DNA of 64,000 nt from NCBI RefSeq assembly GCF_036669915.1, contig NC_089319.1:2771082-2835081 (forward strand). The letters are read 5' to 3'. The DNA comes from Pocillopora verrucosa. Taxonomy: Eukaryota > Cnidaria > Anthozoa > Scleractinia > Pocilloporidae. Shown here piece by piece: positions 51,001 to 62,040 of the stretch. A program made the translations under genes and the position numbers. A model generated the notes under the pieces. That model saw only the letters and a list, made by a program, of their open reading frames with translations. It had not been told where the DNA came from and did not search any database. Position 1 is the first letter of the stretch. Each line of letters opens with the position of its first letter.

Positions 51001-54000
51001 CCTTCCGTATGGTAGTTTTGCCTGAAATTTATATTGAACTGTAAGAGACACACATTCTTTTTGCATCTGAGCCTGTCTAGATGATATTCTTCATTCCTTC
51101 CACAACACAGCTTACAAGCACCAGAAGGAAATATGTGGTTTATACATAAACAAAAGAAAAGTGAGGAGTTTACAAAAGACAGGACTTTGACAGGACAGCC
51201 ACAAGTTGAGCTCTATTACCTTTAATTATATGTACTATAAATTTATTCCCTTGATTACCTAACACTGTCATTAATGACCCTTGAGCAGACTCCCCCTCCT
51301 TGGATGCTTCCTTTGATCTCTGCTTGGCAAGCATTTTTGCTTTTCGTTTGGCTCTGTTCTTTTCTCTTGAGCTCAACTCAGCTGATGAGCTAATTGCAGC
51401 TATCTCAGCTGCTACTACATTAGCGGCACTCTAATGGGTAAAAAGGAAAACAAAACAATAATTATATTAAACTTGTTTCAAGTAAAAATTACACAGGATT
51501 ATATGGGACACTTTCAGACTAATGAAAAATGGGCCAATATATTTTATAACCTTCCCTGACTGGGAAACAAGATGTAATACACAGTATTGTTAGAACACCT
51601 GTCAGCTTTATTCAGTCTTTTCATTCAGTCATTCAGTTAAAAAGTGAGAAGCAGCAAATTATGTTGAGGACTCAAAAAAAAGACAACAATAATTAGTAAT
51701 TAAAGATAACAGTTTAAGGCTACTTAATTCATCATAATTTCAATTATAAATAAAAAATAATTTCCAGTCACAACAAAACAGACCTTATAAACACAAAACC
51801 CATAGTAGGTGTTAACAGTATTTTAACACAACAACTGAAAGGAATGATTGAAAAAAGATCATAAAGAGAAATAGTAAAACAATAACTTTTTTATGGAAAC
51901 ATGTATAGCATTTACATCACTATATAAATGTATCACCTCGAAGGACTTTTGTTTCGTCAAAGCTTTCCCCTTGGTCACATGGGTGTTCACCAAGAGATCC
52001 TCATCATCAAATAATTTGTCCTTCCAACATCAATTCCAGGAGCAATATCCAAGCCAAGGCGCTTTCTGAGAAGTTTCTGCTGTCTGTTTAGCCTCTCTTT
52101 TGGTTCAAGGCCTTAAAAAAAATCAAGTCAGAACCACAAAAACTTATCACTGCTCCATCTAACCAACAAACTTACAGACACATATGTGAATGTTGAATTC
52201 TTGATTAAATTGTTGTTTCAATATTCTTCTGGCCAGTAGAAGAATATTAAATCCAAAATAAACCTGGACATGGTAGGTTGTTCACATAACTGGGCTAGAC
52301 ATTCAATATTTAAATGCCTTTTTAAAGTCATCTTAAAGACTTTCTCTTATCCCTGAAGTCACTCTTACTGGAAGTAATAACGAAATGAACATCACAACAA
52401 TAAAACTGATCTCTAGGATTAACTTAGACATCTGGGAATGCTTGACCATATTTCATTATACTTGACCCTTTCACTTCCAAATCTCTTTAGTAATTCTCCT
52501 TACTCTCTGCCGCACAATTCATGTGGTACAAGTTTGGATAATAATGTATTTTATTTGCATTAATTAATAATCCCCTAACTGATATTTTTCTTTATTCTCA
52601 TCACTTGTCAGCTTAAAGTTGTATTGATATTGAAATGAGAAATTTCATCTTGGTCACTCATGGGGGTTAAAGGCCTGGGTTAAAGAAACATCTTCAACAA
52701 GTTAGCCCTTAAAGCTGGTCCAGCACTGAAACCTTAGTTTCACTAATTCTGAAGGTTTGACTTGAAAATTAAATTCTTAAACTCAAGGGTAAACTTTAAA
52801 ATGTAGCCTGTGGAAAGATGCATATAGTAGACACCCATCTTCATTACTTTTGGACTATTTGCATGTAATAATAAAGTGCAAAGGAACACTACCTAAGCAT
52901 AAATAAATGTTATTAAACAAATTGAAAGCAAATTCACAACAAGTTGTTATATCTGTGATAAAACATATTTCTTACCTATAAGATCTTCCTCAGGAAGGTC
53001 ATACTCAGCCCCTGATGAGCCAACCAAACGCTCCCCATGTTTCAAAACACGATTGATATCAAACTTGGAAAACTCTAGTAGCTCATTTGTACTGCTTCCT
53101 TGATTGTCTCTGACCTGTTTCTTTCTGATGGCTCAACTGTGGTTGAACAAAAAATAACTTAATATATCATCCAACCACTAAATTCCTGTGAGAGTAAGTC
53201 AAGGTTTGCCTACCAGACAAGCAAATAGTTGCTCAGTATCCATAGCAAAAATGGAACTTAGAATTAACTTTAGCCAACTCTAAATGCTAGAAACTCCAGG
53301 AATTCTTCACACAAAAAGGAAGAGACATGAAATGTCATAATTGATGTCTCTCTCTAAGTCTTACACACCTGTGGAAATAAGTTATTCTTTGATCCAGTAA
53401 CTCAACAAGTTTAAAGAGAAAACAATTCAAAAGTCTCAACAAATTTCAGATCTCAAAATTCACATTTTTATATATTTTCATGACCATATAATACTTTATT
53501 TTTGCTAGCATCAATTATATTAATTCATCAAAATTATAAGGAATCAAATTAAGTGTGCATGTGTAGTTAATGAATACTTTTTTGTAGAGAGTATAAAAAA
53601 TAATCCATGATCACATTGGCTTTGATTTGCATTGCTGTAATTTATCAAGTAAACTTGCGTTATTCTCCTTACCAAGTAGATGCAAAGCTTAAAGAAAAAA
53701 ACCCAATTTCCTTGCTCAGGTTTCATTCTAATCGAGGGTGTCAACATGTTTTCACTTTGAGCTCTAATTGGATCCATGAGACATTTCCCTTTACTGTGAT
53801 TGGTCATTGTTTTAATTTAGTTTTGCTCAATCAAGGAGTACTCTGACAAACCTTACCTTTGATAATTTGCACAGCTACTGGGTTCCATAGAGGTACATTC
53901 TGTGCAATAGCCTCAATGGCCTGACCCGCTGCAATCCTTGTCTCCCAACTGCTACTCTTCAGATATACATGAACCTGTTGAACATAATATTTAATGCAGG

Positions 54001-54827
54001 TAGCTAGAAAATGTTTATCCATTATTCTATTGCTCATATTCTCCACACTTTTCCTTTACATTTCCTGTGGTTCTGACAAGAAGAATTTGTGTGACAAAAT
54101 TGGTGATCATTTCCTTTATGCCCAGGACCTTTATAATTGATACAAGGGTGATATTGTATAGAGAAATTAGAAACCGGTCACTCTAAGGGGTTCATGGGTC
54201 AACGAATCATCCAGTTTACAAGTATGAGAAAGCAAGTCGAATTTTAAGTATAAACATCCCATTTCGATTTCCGAAAACAAGAAAAAATGCAATTTTTCAG
54301 TGATTCAAAAAGCTATGTACATGGGTTAAGACAATAAAGAGAGACCCTACACTCTTTCTTACCTTGCTCTTTTGAAAACATAAAGGATTTAGCACAAAAT
54401 TATTAGCTAAGGTATTGACCATAAATGTACGTGTAATCAATTGTAGACCGAAATAACAGTCGTAAAATTTTCGGTGATTTTTTAATTTGTGGTGACCCTA
54501 AATAACATCGAATTGCTCTAAATTATTAACAACTGCTTTAACTAAAGAATGGTAAGCGAGACGTCTTGCGATCTCATTGACATCTCAAACAAGAACCGGA
54601 AGGAGAAAACACCTACCCTGTTCAGAAGATTGTGTAGCTCGTGAGGATGTAATTTTTGCACTTCACCAAGCTGTTGGGCTGCAGCTTTCCGTGTCACAGC
54701 AGTGGAGCCAGTGTCGAGAAGGAGAAAAAGTCTCTCAAGTCTACAGCGAATCAAGATGAGAAACCTCAGTGAGAAGGACTCATTAGCATTATTGTGTATT
54801 CCAAAATTAATTTTACCTTGTAGCCAT
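31717..54827 (-). CDS. BTAF1: BTAF1, TBP-associated factor 172 (Mot1-type Snf2 ATPase)
   Basis: Forty-four exons with GT-AG borders and consistent phases give a protein of about 1,910 residues (human BTAF1 has 1,849). Known role of the family: the N-terminal HEAT-repeat superhelix grips TBP and the C-terminal Snf2 ATPase uses ATP to strip TBP from DNA, redistributing it among promoters in the nucleus. The start is a tiny first exon, MATR (ATG at 54825-54827), joined to [20 protein letters not shown], a strong match to the conserved N-terminus. The ATPase motifs are all present. The end reads [10 protein letters not shown]. The gene is head-to-head with MEIOB, 322 bp apart. As written, exons 4, 5 and 7-12 each lack one or two bases and would not translate; I treat this as sequence error. 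A truncated second copy is at 2,266-14,920. Confidence 0.93.
32379..32441. repeat. Inverted repeat (hairpin), right copy
   Basis: Paralogue of 2935-2997. The inner arms ATATGAGATGA and TCATCTCATAT still pair; the left arm has a G-to-T change just outside them. Confidence 0.65.
39538..45541 (-). CDS. BTAF1: BTAF1 exons 18-28 (C-terminal HEAT region)
   Basis: Exon positions from gene 5' to 3': 45431-45541, 44904-44962, 44518-44602, 44135-44211, 43593-43710, 41968-42273, 41457-41579, 41140-41293, 40551-40657, 40165-40366, 39538-39686. Landmarks: [58 protein letters not shown] and [14 protein letters not shown]. All are in frame and free of stops. The intron between exons 22 and 23 carries the 867-bp transposon. 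Confidence 0.92.
39795..39990. repeat. G-rich dispersed repeat, copy 2
   Basis: Paralogue of 10,313-10,500, in the BTAF1 intron between exons 27 and 28. The G runs differ in length between the copies. Confidence 0.55.
42365..43231. mobile_element. Non-autonomous DNA transposon, 867 bp
   Basis: The ends are inverted: CAGGGTTCTCAGT at 42365-42377 and its complement at 43219-43231, with three more matching bases after one mismatch. AGATTG flanks both sides (42359-42364 and 43232-43237), a likely 6-bp target duplication. The paralogous intron at about 13,110-13,125 lacks the element, so the copies differ by an insertion. The interior has GC-rich palindromic patches near 42,386-42,430 and 43,095-43,165 and no transposase. 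CAGGG ends recall hAT elements, but those make 8-bp duplications, so the superfamily is left open. Confidence 0.85.
45117..45322. repeat. MITE-like element, ACCCTTT family, copy 2
   Basis: It starts ACCCTTTCACTCCC and ends GGAGTTAAAGG. It is missing from the matching place in the left copy (about 14,700), so it is a difference between the two duplicates. Confidence 0.6.
45706..45785. repeat. Minisatellite, 16-bp unit x5
   Basis: Five perfect tandem copies of GGATCAAATCCAAAGT in the BTAF1 intron between exons 17 and 18. The left duplicate lacks this part of the intron. Confidence 0.95.
46270..54827 (-). CDS. BTAF1: BTAF1 exons 1-17 (N-terminal HEAT/TBP-binding part)
   Basis: Exon positions from gene 5' to 3': 54817-54827, 54617-54740, 53857-53974, 52976-53136, 51937-52111, 51259-51430, 50679-50811, 50518-50585, 50294-50385, 50084-50172, 49678-49853, 49189-49324, 48324-48584, 47670-47792, 47165-47320, 46586-46740, 46270-46441. 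Landmarks: [14 protein letters not shown] (exon 3), a basic linker [18 protein letters not shown] (exon 6), [11 protein letters not shown] (exon 9), [13 protein letters not shown] (exon 11) and [18 protein letters not shown] (exon 13). Exons 4, 5, 7, 8, 9, 10 and 11 each need one inserted base to stay in frame, and exon 12 at least two. Exons 1-3, 6 and 13-17 are clean. This part was not duplicated. Confidence 0.88.
46966..47040 (+). repeat. tRNA-derived SINE head
   Basis: A 75-bp tRNA-like sequence begins GAGTCTC and ends ACTC. It has an A-box-like TGGCTCAGTGGTAGAG and a B-box-like GGTTCAATTCC. It stands in a BTAF1 intron (exons 15/16) on the opposite strand and is followed by a T/C-rich tail. 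The anticodon arm does not fold cleanly, so it is called a tRNA-derived SINE rather than a working tRNA gene. Confidence 0.65.
52465..52674. repeat. MITE-like element, ACCCTTT family, copy 3
   Basis: It starts ACCCTTTCACTTCC and ends GGGGGTTAAAGG, in the BTAF1 intron between exons 4 and 5. It shows the same end structure as 45,117-45,322. Confidence 0.55.
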
Positions 54828-55149
54828 CACAGTTCGTCTAAAAACAAACGTCACATGGCGAGAATTCCGTCAAAATAACTCTTAATTCTAGTACTTTTCC
54901 CTTCCGCCATTGCTCAGCACATGCGCGATGCAGAGTAGTAGAAAGGAACTCTGGGTAATATGATGCCGCGCTCGCGGCTTGAATTTTCCCGCGCATATTT
55001 TGCAAGATTAAAAACAGCCAATCAGCTTTTTTCATTATGCATACTTTTCAATCTTGCTCTTGATTAAATTTTAATTGCCAATTTTTCTCAAAATTATCCA
55101 ACGCTAAATACCTATGTTGTCCAGAAAGTTTCCTCTGGCGAGTTAAAAG
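54828..55149. promoter_or_regulatory. Bidirectional promoter region between BTAF1 and MEIOB
   Basis: Only 322 bp separate the two divergent start codons, so the promoters must share this stretch. It contains an E2F-type motif TTTTCCCGCGC (54984-54994), a CCAAT box (55018-55022) and CpG-bearing ACATGCGCGATG (about 54,919-54,930, partly like an NRF1 site). No convincing TATA box is placed. The sites are matched by eye; the shared regulation is inferred from spacing. Confidence 0.55.
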
Positions 55150-58100
55150 ATGACTTTTAACGGCTTTGGCACACAGACAGCTTGGCCTGATGGAACATGT
55201 TTCGCTAGCAAAGACAGAGAAATTTCCAAAGGAAGGACCTATATCCGCGACTTGAGTCAAGGAATGAACAGTTTTGTGAGTAGAAAGTGTAGCCAAGCTG
55301 AAAATATTGACTTAGGATGAGAAAACCAGCTGTTTTTTTACCCCCGTAAATTTTTACCCCCGTGTATCTCTTCATTCAGTTCAGAGGTTCCTATGCATTT
55401 TATACCTGGTTGGAAACCGATGCTTTTGAAGTTAATTTAGTCCTAGATTAAGATGAAAAGTAATTTAAATATATTTTATTCCTTAGAACATTGTTGGACT
55501 TGTCGTGGCCAAACAGGGAGTTCACTCTTTTCCAGACAGAAAGAGTAAGATATTTCTCAGCCACTCTTTGCTTCTTTGCCAATAGTATTTTGACCCTTTG
55601 ATGCTAATACAAGTTTATCTGATATTTTTTGCAGACCCAGGCACAGAAAAATGCCACTTCTTTTTCACTCTCAGAGATACGCCTACGGATTTCATTAATG
55701 TTAACTGCTGGGGGAATGAACGTTTCATTTACGACCTTACAAATTCCTTCAAAATAAATGACGTTGGTATGTTTTATTATCTCTTTTATTCAAAACAGCT
55801 TTCACTTACTTAGAAAAAAAAGGAAAAAATAGGAGGGGAGGCAATGTAAGCTACATATTTTATCATTATCATCATTATCATTTATATTGATATTATCCTA
55901 ATTGTTATGAATTACTATCAGTCATTAATTTTTGCCTGAGGGGGGTTTCTGAGGCTTTTGGGGGTGATCAGTTGGTTTTTAGGGAGAAGGAAGAGGCGAT
56001 CAGTTGTCACTAACAGAGTATTAAGGGGGATGGCCATAGAAAATTAACTACCAATGAGAGGGAGGGGGTCGTTAGAATACAACAGAGCCTTAGGGGGGGA
56101 TCAGGTAAATGCCAACACCTTCCACCCCTCCCCCCCCCTTCCAGGGGATAAATTATGACTGTCCCCAAACATTGTCTTGTATTTGCATTATCAGTCAAAA
56201 CTGATATCTTGCTTACCATTACCATTTTTATCAGTATTTTCATTGTTATTACAGTGGAAGTAAGGAATCCCCAGATACAAAATAAACAAAGCAATGAAGC
56301 TGAGCAAAGATGGAGACCATGGACATCAAGGTGAGCAGTATTTCAGTAAACTGACTTTTAAAGAGTAAAATGCATTGATACGATGATGACAATGATAATA
56401 ACAATGATAATGACAACGAGAATGCTAATAATTGGTGAAAGTGAATTGGAACAAATGTGATTCCACTAATTTATTCATTTCCAGGCCAACACTGCTTCAA
56501 GATTGATAATTTTTTTTTTCGTACATTATTTATGCATTTGTTCATATTTTTTGTATTTACTGTTTCCATTGTAGCCCGTACCAGCTGCATGTCAGTGAGA
56601 CATATTCGTCTGTAAGTTTATTCATTGGATGGGACATGAGTGAGTTTGACAAGATTTCACATGTACCCTTTAAGGCCAGTAATGATTTCTATACCCTGGG
56701 AGATATCATAGCCAACGATCAGAACTTGCATGGAGAACATGTCAATATCCAAGCTGTTGTAAAAAGTGTAAGTATTATGGATTTTAGATCTAGTCTGACT
56801 ACATGTGAATTTGCATGTCAAATCACACACATTGCAACATAAAATAAAATAAATTAGACAATGAGCCACAATCTTATTTTAAGTAAAAACCATTTTCCGA
56901 CTATTTTTTTTTTTTTGAAATTTTTTCATACTGGCAGAATTGTTCTTTTATTAAGTTCCTTTCCTTAATGTCATATAGTTACAATTTATTTTTTTTAGAT
57001 TGGAGTGCCAAGAGACATCGTTACCAAAACAGGAAAACGAGTCAAGAGATGTGAAGTGGTTCTGTTCGATGAAACCTGTTACTCATTCCCACTCATCATG
57101 TAAGCATGCATTATTTGGGGAAATGTTCCTGATAAAAAAATTAATGAATGGAAAGACGACTTCTTCATAATAACGTACACTTACGTACACTTATCTGGAT
57201 ACTTCATTATCATATCTGGTTTTTCTTGAGATGCATAATCTTAAAACTCAGTGATTATAAATACTCATGTGCAACTCTGGTAAGAACAGCTGTACAACTA
57301 TTTTATCAGGTGGGATGAAGACACAATAGAAATGTCTCAAACGTGGATGCCTAAAGATATAAGTAAGTTTCAAAAACTCATTAATAATTCATAAGCCCAT
57401 TAACCTATCAAATGGTAGACAATACATCACGTGCAGTGACTTTATATCGATAAACCTCATCCTTATTAGTATGGGGTGTTTTATCAGATATAAAGACACT
57501 GCACGTGACTTATGAATATTAATTAATTATCAACACAGAAACTGACACAACAAATGGTGGGAACATATTTAATGTTCTTTCAACAAATTTCACACAGTAA
57601 ATTTACTTTTGCACCAAATTAATAGTACAGTTGTGAAATACAGATCTGGAAAAATTCTCTATTCCATTAGTACAGTAATCTGGTATAGGCATATTAGACA
57701 ATACATCATCTGAAACTTCGAATTCAAGATCAGTTGGCAGAAGTGACTCCAACTCGTTTTCGCTAACCTCTGCGTTTGACCTTTTGCCAGTAGTCTCCCT
57801 ATTTACGTATGCGTATGCGTATGCTAATTTCTAACGTTCACAAAAGCATAATTGTTATGAACTCTCTTGACACACGCTTTTCCAAGAATGTTTTTGAAGC
57901 CGTTCAAAAAACTCGCAGCATGTGTTTTTTAAACCCGATAAAACACTCCTGCTCGTTTTTTAAACATTACGTAACGTTCAGCCATCAATTACAAGAAATG
58001 CCTTTGTAAATTCTGCCATTTGTCAATATTCTTTGCTCCGTAGTTCTTTTTATCGCAGATGTTAAAGTGACCTTTGACGACTTCAAAAAGTGTATGATCG

Positions 58101-60213
58101 CTACGTGTGATAATAAAACAATTATTACTGCAAATCCAGGTAATACCGAAATTTCCATGATTGATATGTATATGTATGAATTAAAAGTATATTGAAGATC
58201 GTAGCTCGTTTCTGAAGCCGTAAAAGTTTTATGTATGTTAATGCTAAGAAAAGTTTTAATTGTCTCTGACCTTTGTGTAATGTAATAATTTCAGATACCA
58301 TGGAAGCTCGGTACTTATATAATTATGCACAATCACTGGAGCTCTTAGATGATGATCCTCTGAATAACCCTGAGGCATCCCTAGAAGGGTATAATTGTAA
58401 GTATTTCATGCAAACGTGGTTGTCAAGAGCTGGACATTATCTAAAAAAGTGTATTTTATTAATCTATAGTGGAAAATGTAAAGAACGTGTACAGCGTTCA
58501 ACAACTCAAGCAAATAATGGCAGAACTGGACAACAGCACGCAACAGATTCCCACATTTGGGATTGTTTATGCCTGTCTTACTTCCTTTGACATTGACAGC
58601 GATGTAAAACAAGTAATAGCGTCACGATGGTTAGTGCAAAATAAAAATTTCTCTTCGTCTTTTATCAGGTTCAAAACAAGTCATTAGCTTTAAAACTGTA
58701 CTCACACCTTTTCCGAAGCCAAGACCAAGAGACAAGGAGTAGTAAGCTAGCTCACAAGTAAAAGGTCGTATATGCCATCACCTTAGTTATCGTTCTTAGT
58801 TTCTTCTTTTTTTCTCAACCTAATATCGCAGTGTCGTTCAAAAAGAGCCTATCTTAGAACATGAACTGTTTGCAGTGCTATAAATAATTATGTTTTCCTT
58901 CTTGTATAAGTGTGTCTTGTAATCAAAGAGTAGCACTTCTAAGCGAGACGTGCATGAACCCAGAATGCCCTGTGTCGTCAAATCCTACCGCATCTGGCAG
59001 TTCAACCACACAGCAAACAATCAAGACACAGTATGAAATAATGGTCTCCCTGAGTGATCACACGGGAACAGTTGAAAACTGTAGGCTCGCTGAAAACTGT
59101 GCGGAGACAATGTGTGGGTGCAAAGTAAGTTCAACTGATACATGCTCAATGCGGCATGTTGCCAGCCGCACTTGCTGCTCCGCGTCGCCAAAAATGTTTT
59201 TGGACTATGCTCATAAAATTATTTATAGGCAAGAGAAAATGAGAGAACCATCCTTGAGATATCACACTGATGTCGGTTGATTAGTCAGGAACAGTGTTCA
59301 ATAAAGCTGACTCACTTCATTTGTGGTGATCGATAAACACGTATACAGAATGCACGATCTGTGCTAAGCTAGGTTTTCCTGCTTGCGACTGCGATTACCT
59401 GAGCATGGCGCCTACATAACGATTCTGGCTTGAATTTCTAAGCAGAAACGAGCGTGTATGTGATGATCACATACAAGATCGAGCCAGTTTACACAAAAGC
59501 CCTTACATGGGCCACATGCCCGTGGGCAGATGATTAGATACGCATCCAATTTAACTAGTCAGCTCGAGACAAACAGGATGTGATCTATTTTTAGTCTTTC
59601 CTTCCATAATTAATTTGCCTTCTTGTTTGCTCGTATTTCCCTATCTGATTTGATCTTAAATGTTAGGCAGTGGACTTTGCTCGATGGACCATTCCTCAGC
59701 TGACAAATCTGAAACTACAGTTCCTTTTGGAGAGGTGTAAAGTTTATTTTAAGGTATCAACATTCCAAAAAAGTGAAAATACTGCAGTAGAGTTTTCTTT
59801 ACTGATACCCTGCTCTCCGCTTTCTCTCATCATTGATAAGGATGCCAAATGGAAAAGAAATCATCTAAACAATGTTTTTTTAAATTTTCTTTCATTCATT
59901 TTTTCCCGTAAATCTGAATCAACTGCATTTGGCTTTTACCTTAAAAGGTAAAGTCAGCGCAATTCCTACCAGTCTTCTCGTATTTCCATTAAAGCTTATA
60001 AGCCAGCTGTAAAACGTACATATTGAAAACAAGTTTACATTTGCAAAACTATTTCCATCTTTAATGGTAAACAGAGCTTAAAACTATCTTATGTCTTTGT
60101 TTCAGCTCACAATATCAAGTTCCAATCGATCCACAAGCGCCACCAAAAAGTGGATTAGATTGTTATCTTGTACTTTGGTTGACCCCAAGGAAGCTGTCGA
60201 GTCGCTATCTTGA
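55150..60213 (+). CDS. MEIOB: MEIOB, meiosis-specific OB-fold ssDNA-binding protein, complete
   Basis: Thirteen exons join in frame to 496 residues: 55150-55275, 55487-55544, 55635-55766, 56255-56330, 56575-56767, 56999-57099, 57310-57362, 58059-58139, 58295-58396, 58470-58629, 58911-59124, 59667-59753, 60106-60213 (human about 470). MEIOB is an RPA1-related paralogue that, with SPATA22, binds single-stranded DNA and supports meiotic crossover repair. Recognisable blocks: SFPDRKNPGTEKCHFFF with TLRDTP (first OB fold), YTLGDIIANDQNLHGE, KCMIATCDNKTIITANPD, FGIVYACLTSFDID, a cysteine cluster CVSCNQ/CMNPEC equivalent to the zinc site in RPA1-type folds, SLSDHTGTVENC, and LQFLLERCKVY at the C-terminus. 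All introns are GT-AG. A possible poly(A) signal ATTAAA is at 60570-60575. Confidence 0.95.
55930..56130. repeat. G-rich dispersed repeat, copy 3 (diverged)
   Basis: It shares GATCAGT, GAAAATTAACT and the G runs with the BTAF1-intron copies. It lies in MEIOB intron 3. Confidence 0.5.
57428..57507. repeat. Inverted repeat with CACGTGCAGTG ends
   Basis: The left arm 57428-57454 (CACGTGCAGTGACTTTATAT and onward) is the near-perfect complement of 57480-57507, around a 25-base loop. It lies in MEIOB intron 7, beside the TE-like reading frame at 57,603-57,800, and may be one end of the same element. Confidence 0.65.
57603..57800 (-). mobile_element. Probable transposon-derived ORF fragment
   Basis: A 60-odd codon open stretch on the minus strand reads TGKRSNAEVSENELESLLP, then DDVLSNMPIPDYC and ends NLVQK-stop. 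It is antisense to MEIOB inside a 696-bp intron, with no start codon and no splice context of its own. It looks like the remnant of a repeat-encoded protein. The family is not identified, and chance openness cannot be excluded. Confidence 0.4.
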
Positions 60214-62040
60214 TCTTTGTACCGCTAATATTCAAGACATTAAACACGTGCGCCTATAGTTTAGTCGTTTTCCAACTCGTGCTTTGTTGCATAATGATTT
60301 AAAAGAAATTCTATGGTCATTGGCCAGGCGCCAACGTACCCAATATTTGTAACTAATAACGTTTTTACTTCCAGTCAGCTAGGTCTTAGTTCACTAAAAA
60401 TAAGCAGGTGTGACCGCGACCGATCAGCTGCAATCTTTAATATGCTTCCTTTCATCGTTCACTTTCATGTGGGGCGACTTTACCACTTGGCACAAAATTT
60501 GTTGTTCCTCTCCGCTTGAAGCCCATGTAAATCATGTCCTTTATACTATGTTCTTTGAACAAGTATCAGATTAAAGTGCTTAAGCCCAGTTGGTGGTTTC
60601 CAGTCTGTTTACAACGTTTGGTTTGAACAAACAAAGAGACAATTCACGATTTGCGGGCGAATGAGTCGTACATTACGACAGGAAGTTACGGAATATGTAA
60701 GCGCACCATCGGTTTAGTTAGCTACGGTTTATACGAAAATATCGAAATTAAATAGTTTGAAATTTTGGGCCTTAAGAGATGGTATTTAACGCAAACGAAC
60801 CCTTCCGATTTAATATGCAAATGTTTTTGGCATAAGCTCCGACGTTTAAGATATTTACACGATATTGTGCTTCCACTTTGTCAGTTTCGTACGTGTGACA
60901 CACTTCATAAGACCGGTTAATTTTACGCTCATGTCTAATTCATCATGATGCGATTCCTTCTTCGGGAAATCTTTTGATAATACGTGATATTCTCACCATT
61001 TAACTATAAAGGGCGGAGGAGAGTGTACAATCAAAATTGTGAAAGAAAACCGCTCGTACAAACTTCTAGAACACATGACACTTAATGCGTGCGTGCAAAT
61101 ACGCAGAATCTTTGGCTCCGACTTCCGAGAAAGCAAGTCAACGAATCCATGGGTTAAGTTTTCAACTTCAGTAGTGATTGTGCACATCGACGTAATGCGT
61201 GTAATAATAGAAATAAAAGTATTCCTTATTTGAAACCTCGATCCATATTTTCCCTACCCGTTCGGTCGTGATATTTTTCAAACAAAAGGATAAGAAAACG
61301 ATCCCTTGAGAGCCGATAATCTGTTGCCCAATAGGTACCTGCTAGCAGGCATGAGAGAATATTACATCGACACATGAAGTTAGAATTTTTCTTAGCATTT
61401 TACAACCCTTATTTTCTGTACCACTTAATGATACGGAATGTTCTTTAATATTCTTCATGCGTCATTGTCACATGCCCTTCACCTGAGAGCTTGTCGCCAA
61501 ACTTCGTCAAATTTGCATTGGAATGTTGTTTCACAGCCATGCGGGTATTTTTAATTGCGCAACTAAAGAGCATATTGAGTAATTCAAAGTTAGCAAGAAC
61601 AAACGGTATCTTTCTTTTGCTAAGAAAATGAAAACTACGCTTTCGATAGCTGTGGCTGCCTCGCGGAAATCGTTCAACATTTATGACTTCCTTATCGACA
61701 ACCTGACACTAGCGAGCGCGTGACCAGACTGTTGTGTCTCAATCCAAAAATAATCCATAGCTTTCGCGCCAAATTCCACCGGAATGAACTTTGGAGTATT
61801 ACAGCCCACTCTATTGTTTTTTGCTCATGTTGATTGGCTAATGAAACAATTGATAGTTTTCTTCCGTGATCTGAACCAATCAGGTGTTTGTTATTATCAC
61901 GTGGTACGATTATGTTCTGCAACCATGAATGAATGACTGCATGTTAGCGCGCCACGACGACGGTTTATTTTACTCTTTTGTTTTGGTTTAAGCCGAAACG
62001 TAGATTCATTCCTCGTGGTGAGAGAGACACGAAAACGAAA
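60214..62040. other. Intergenic region, MEIOB 3' UTR to phosphatase promoter
   Basis: No coding sequence is supported. Within 220 bp of the phosphatase start are two CCAAT boxes (ATTGG 61833-61837, CCAAT 61876-61880) and a perfect CACGTG E-box (61898-61903), a plausible promoter. Confidence 0.5.

Noticed and set aside
61978..62040. N-terminal extension of the phosphatase frame
   Set aside because: Open but without ATG. The first ATG at 62,041 places the family's DRLYF block at the usual distance from the start.
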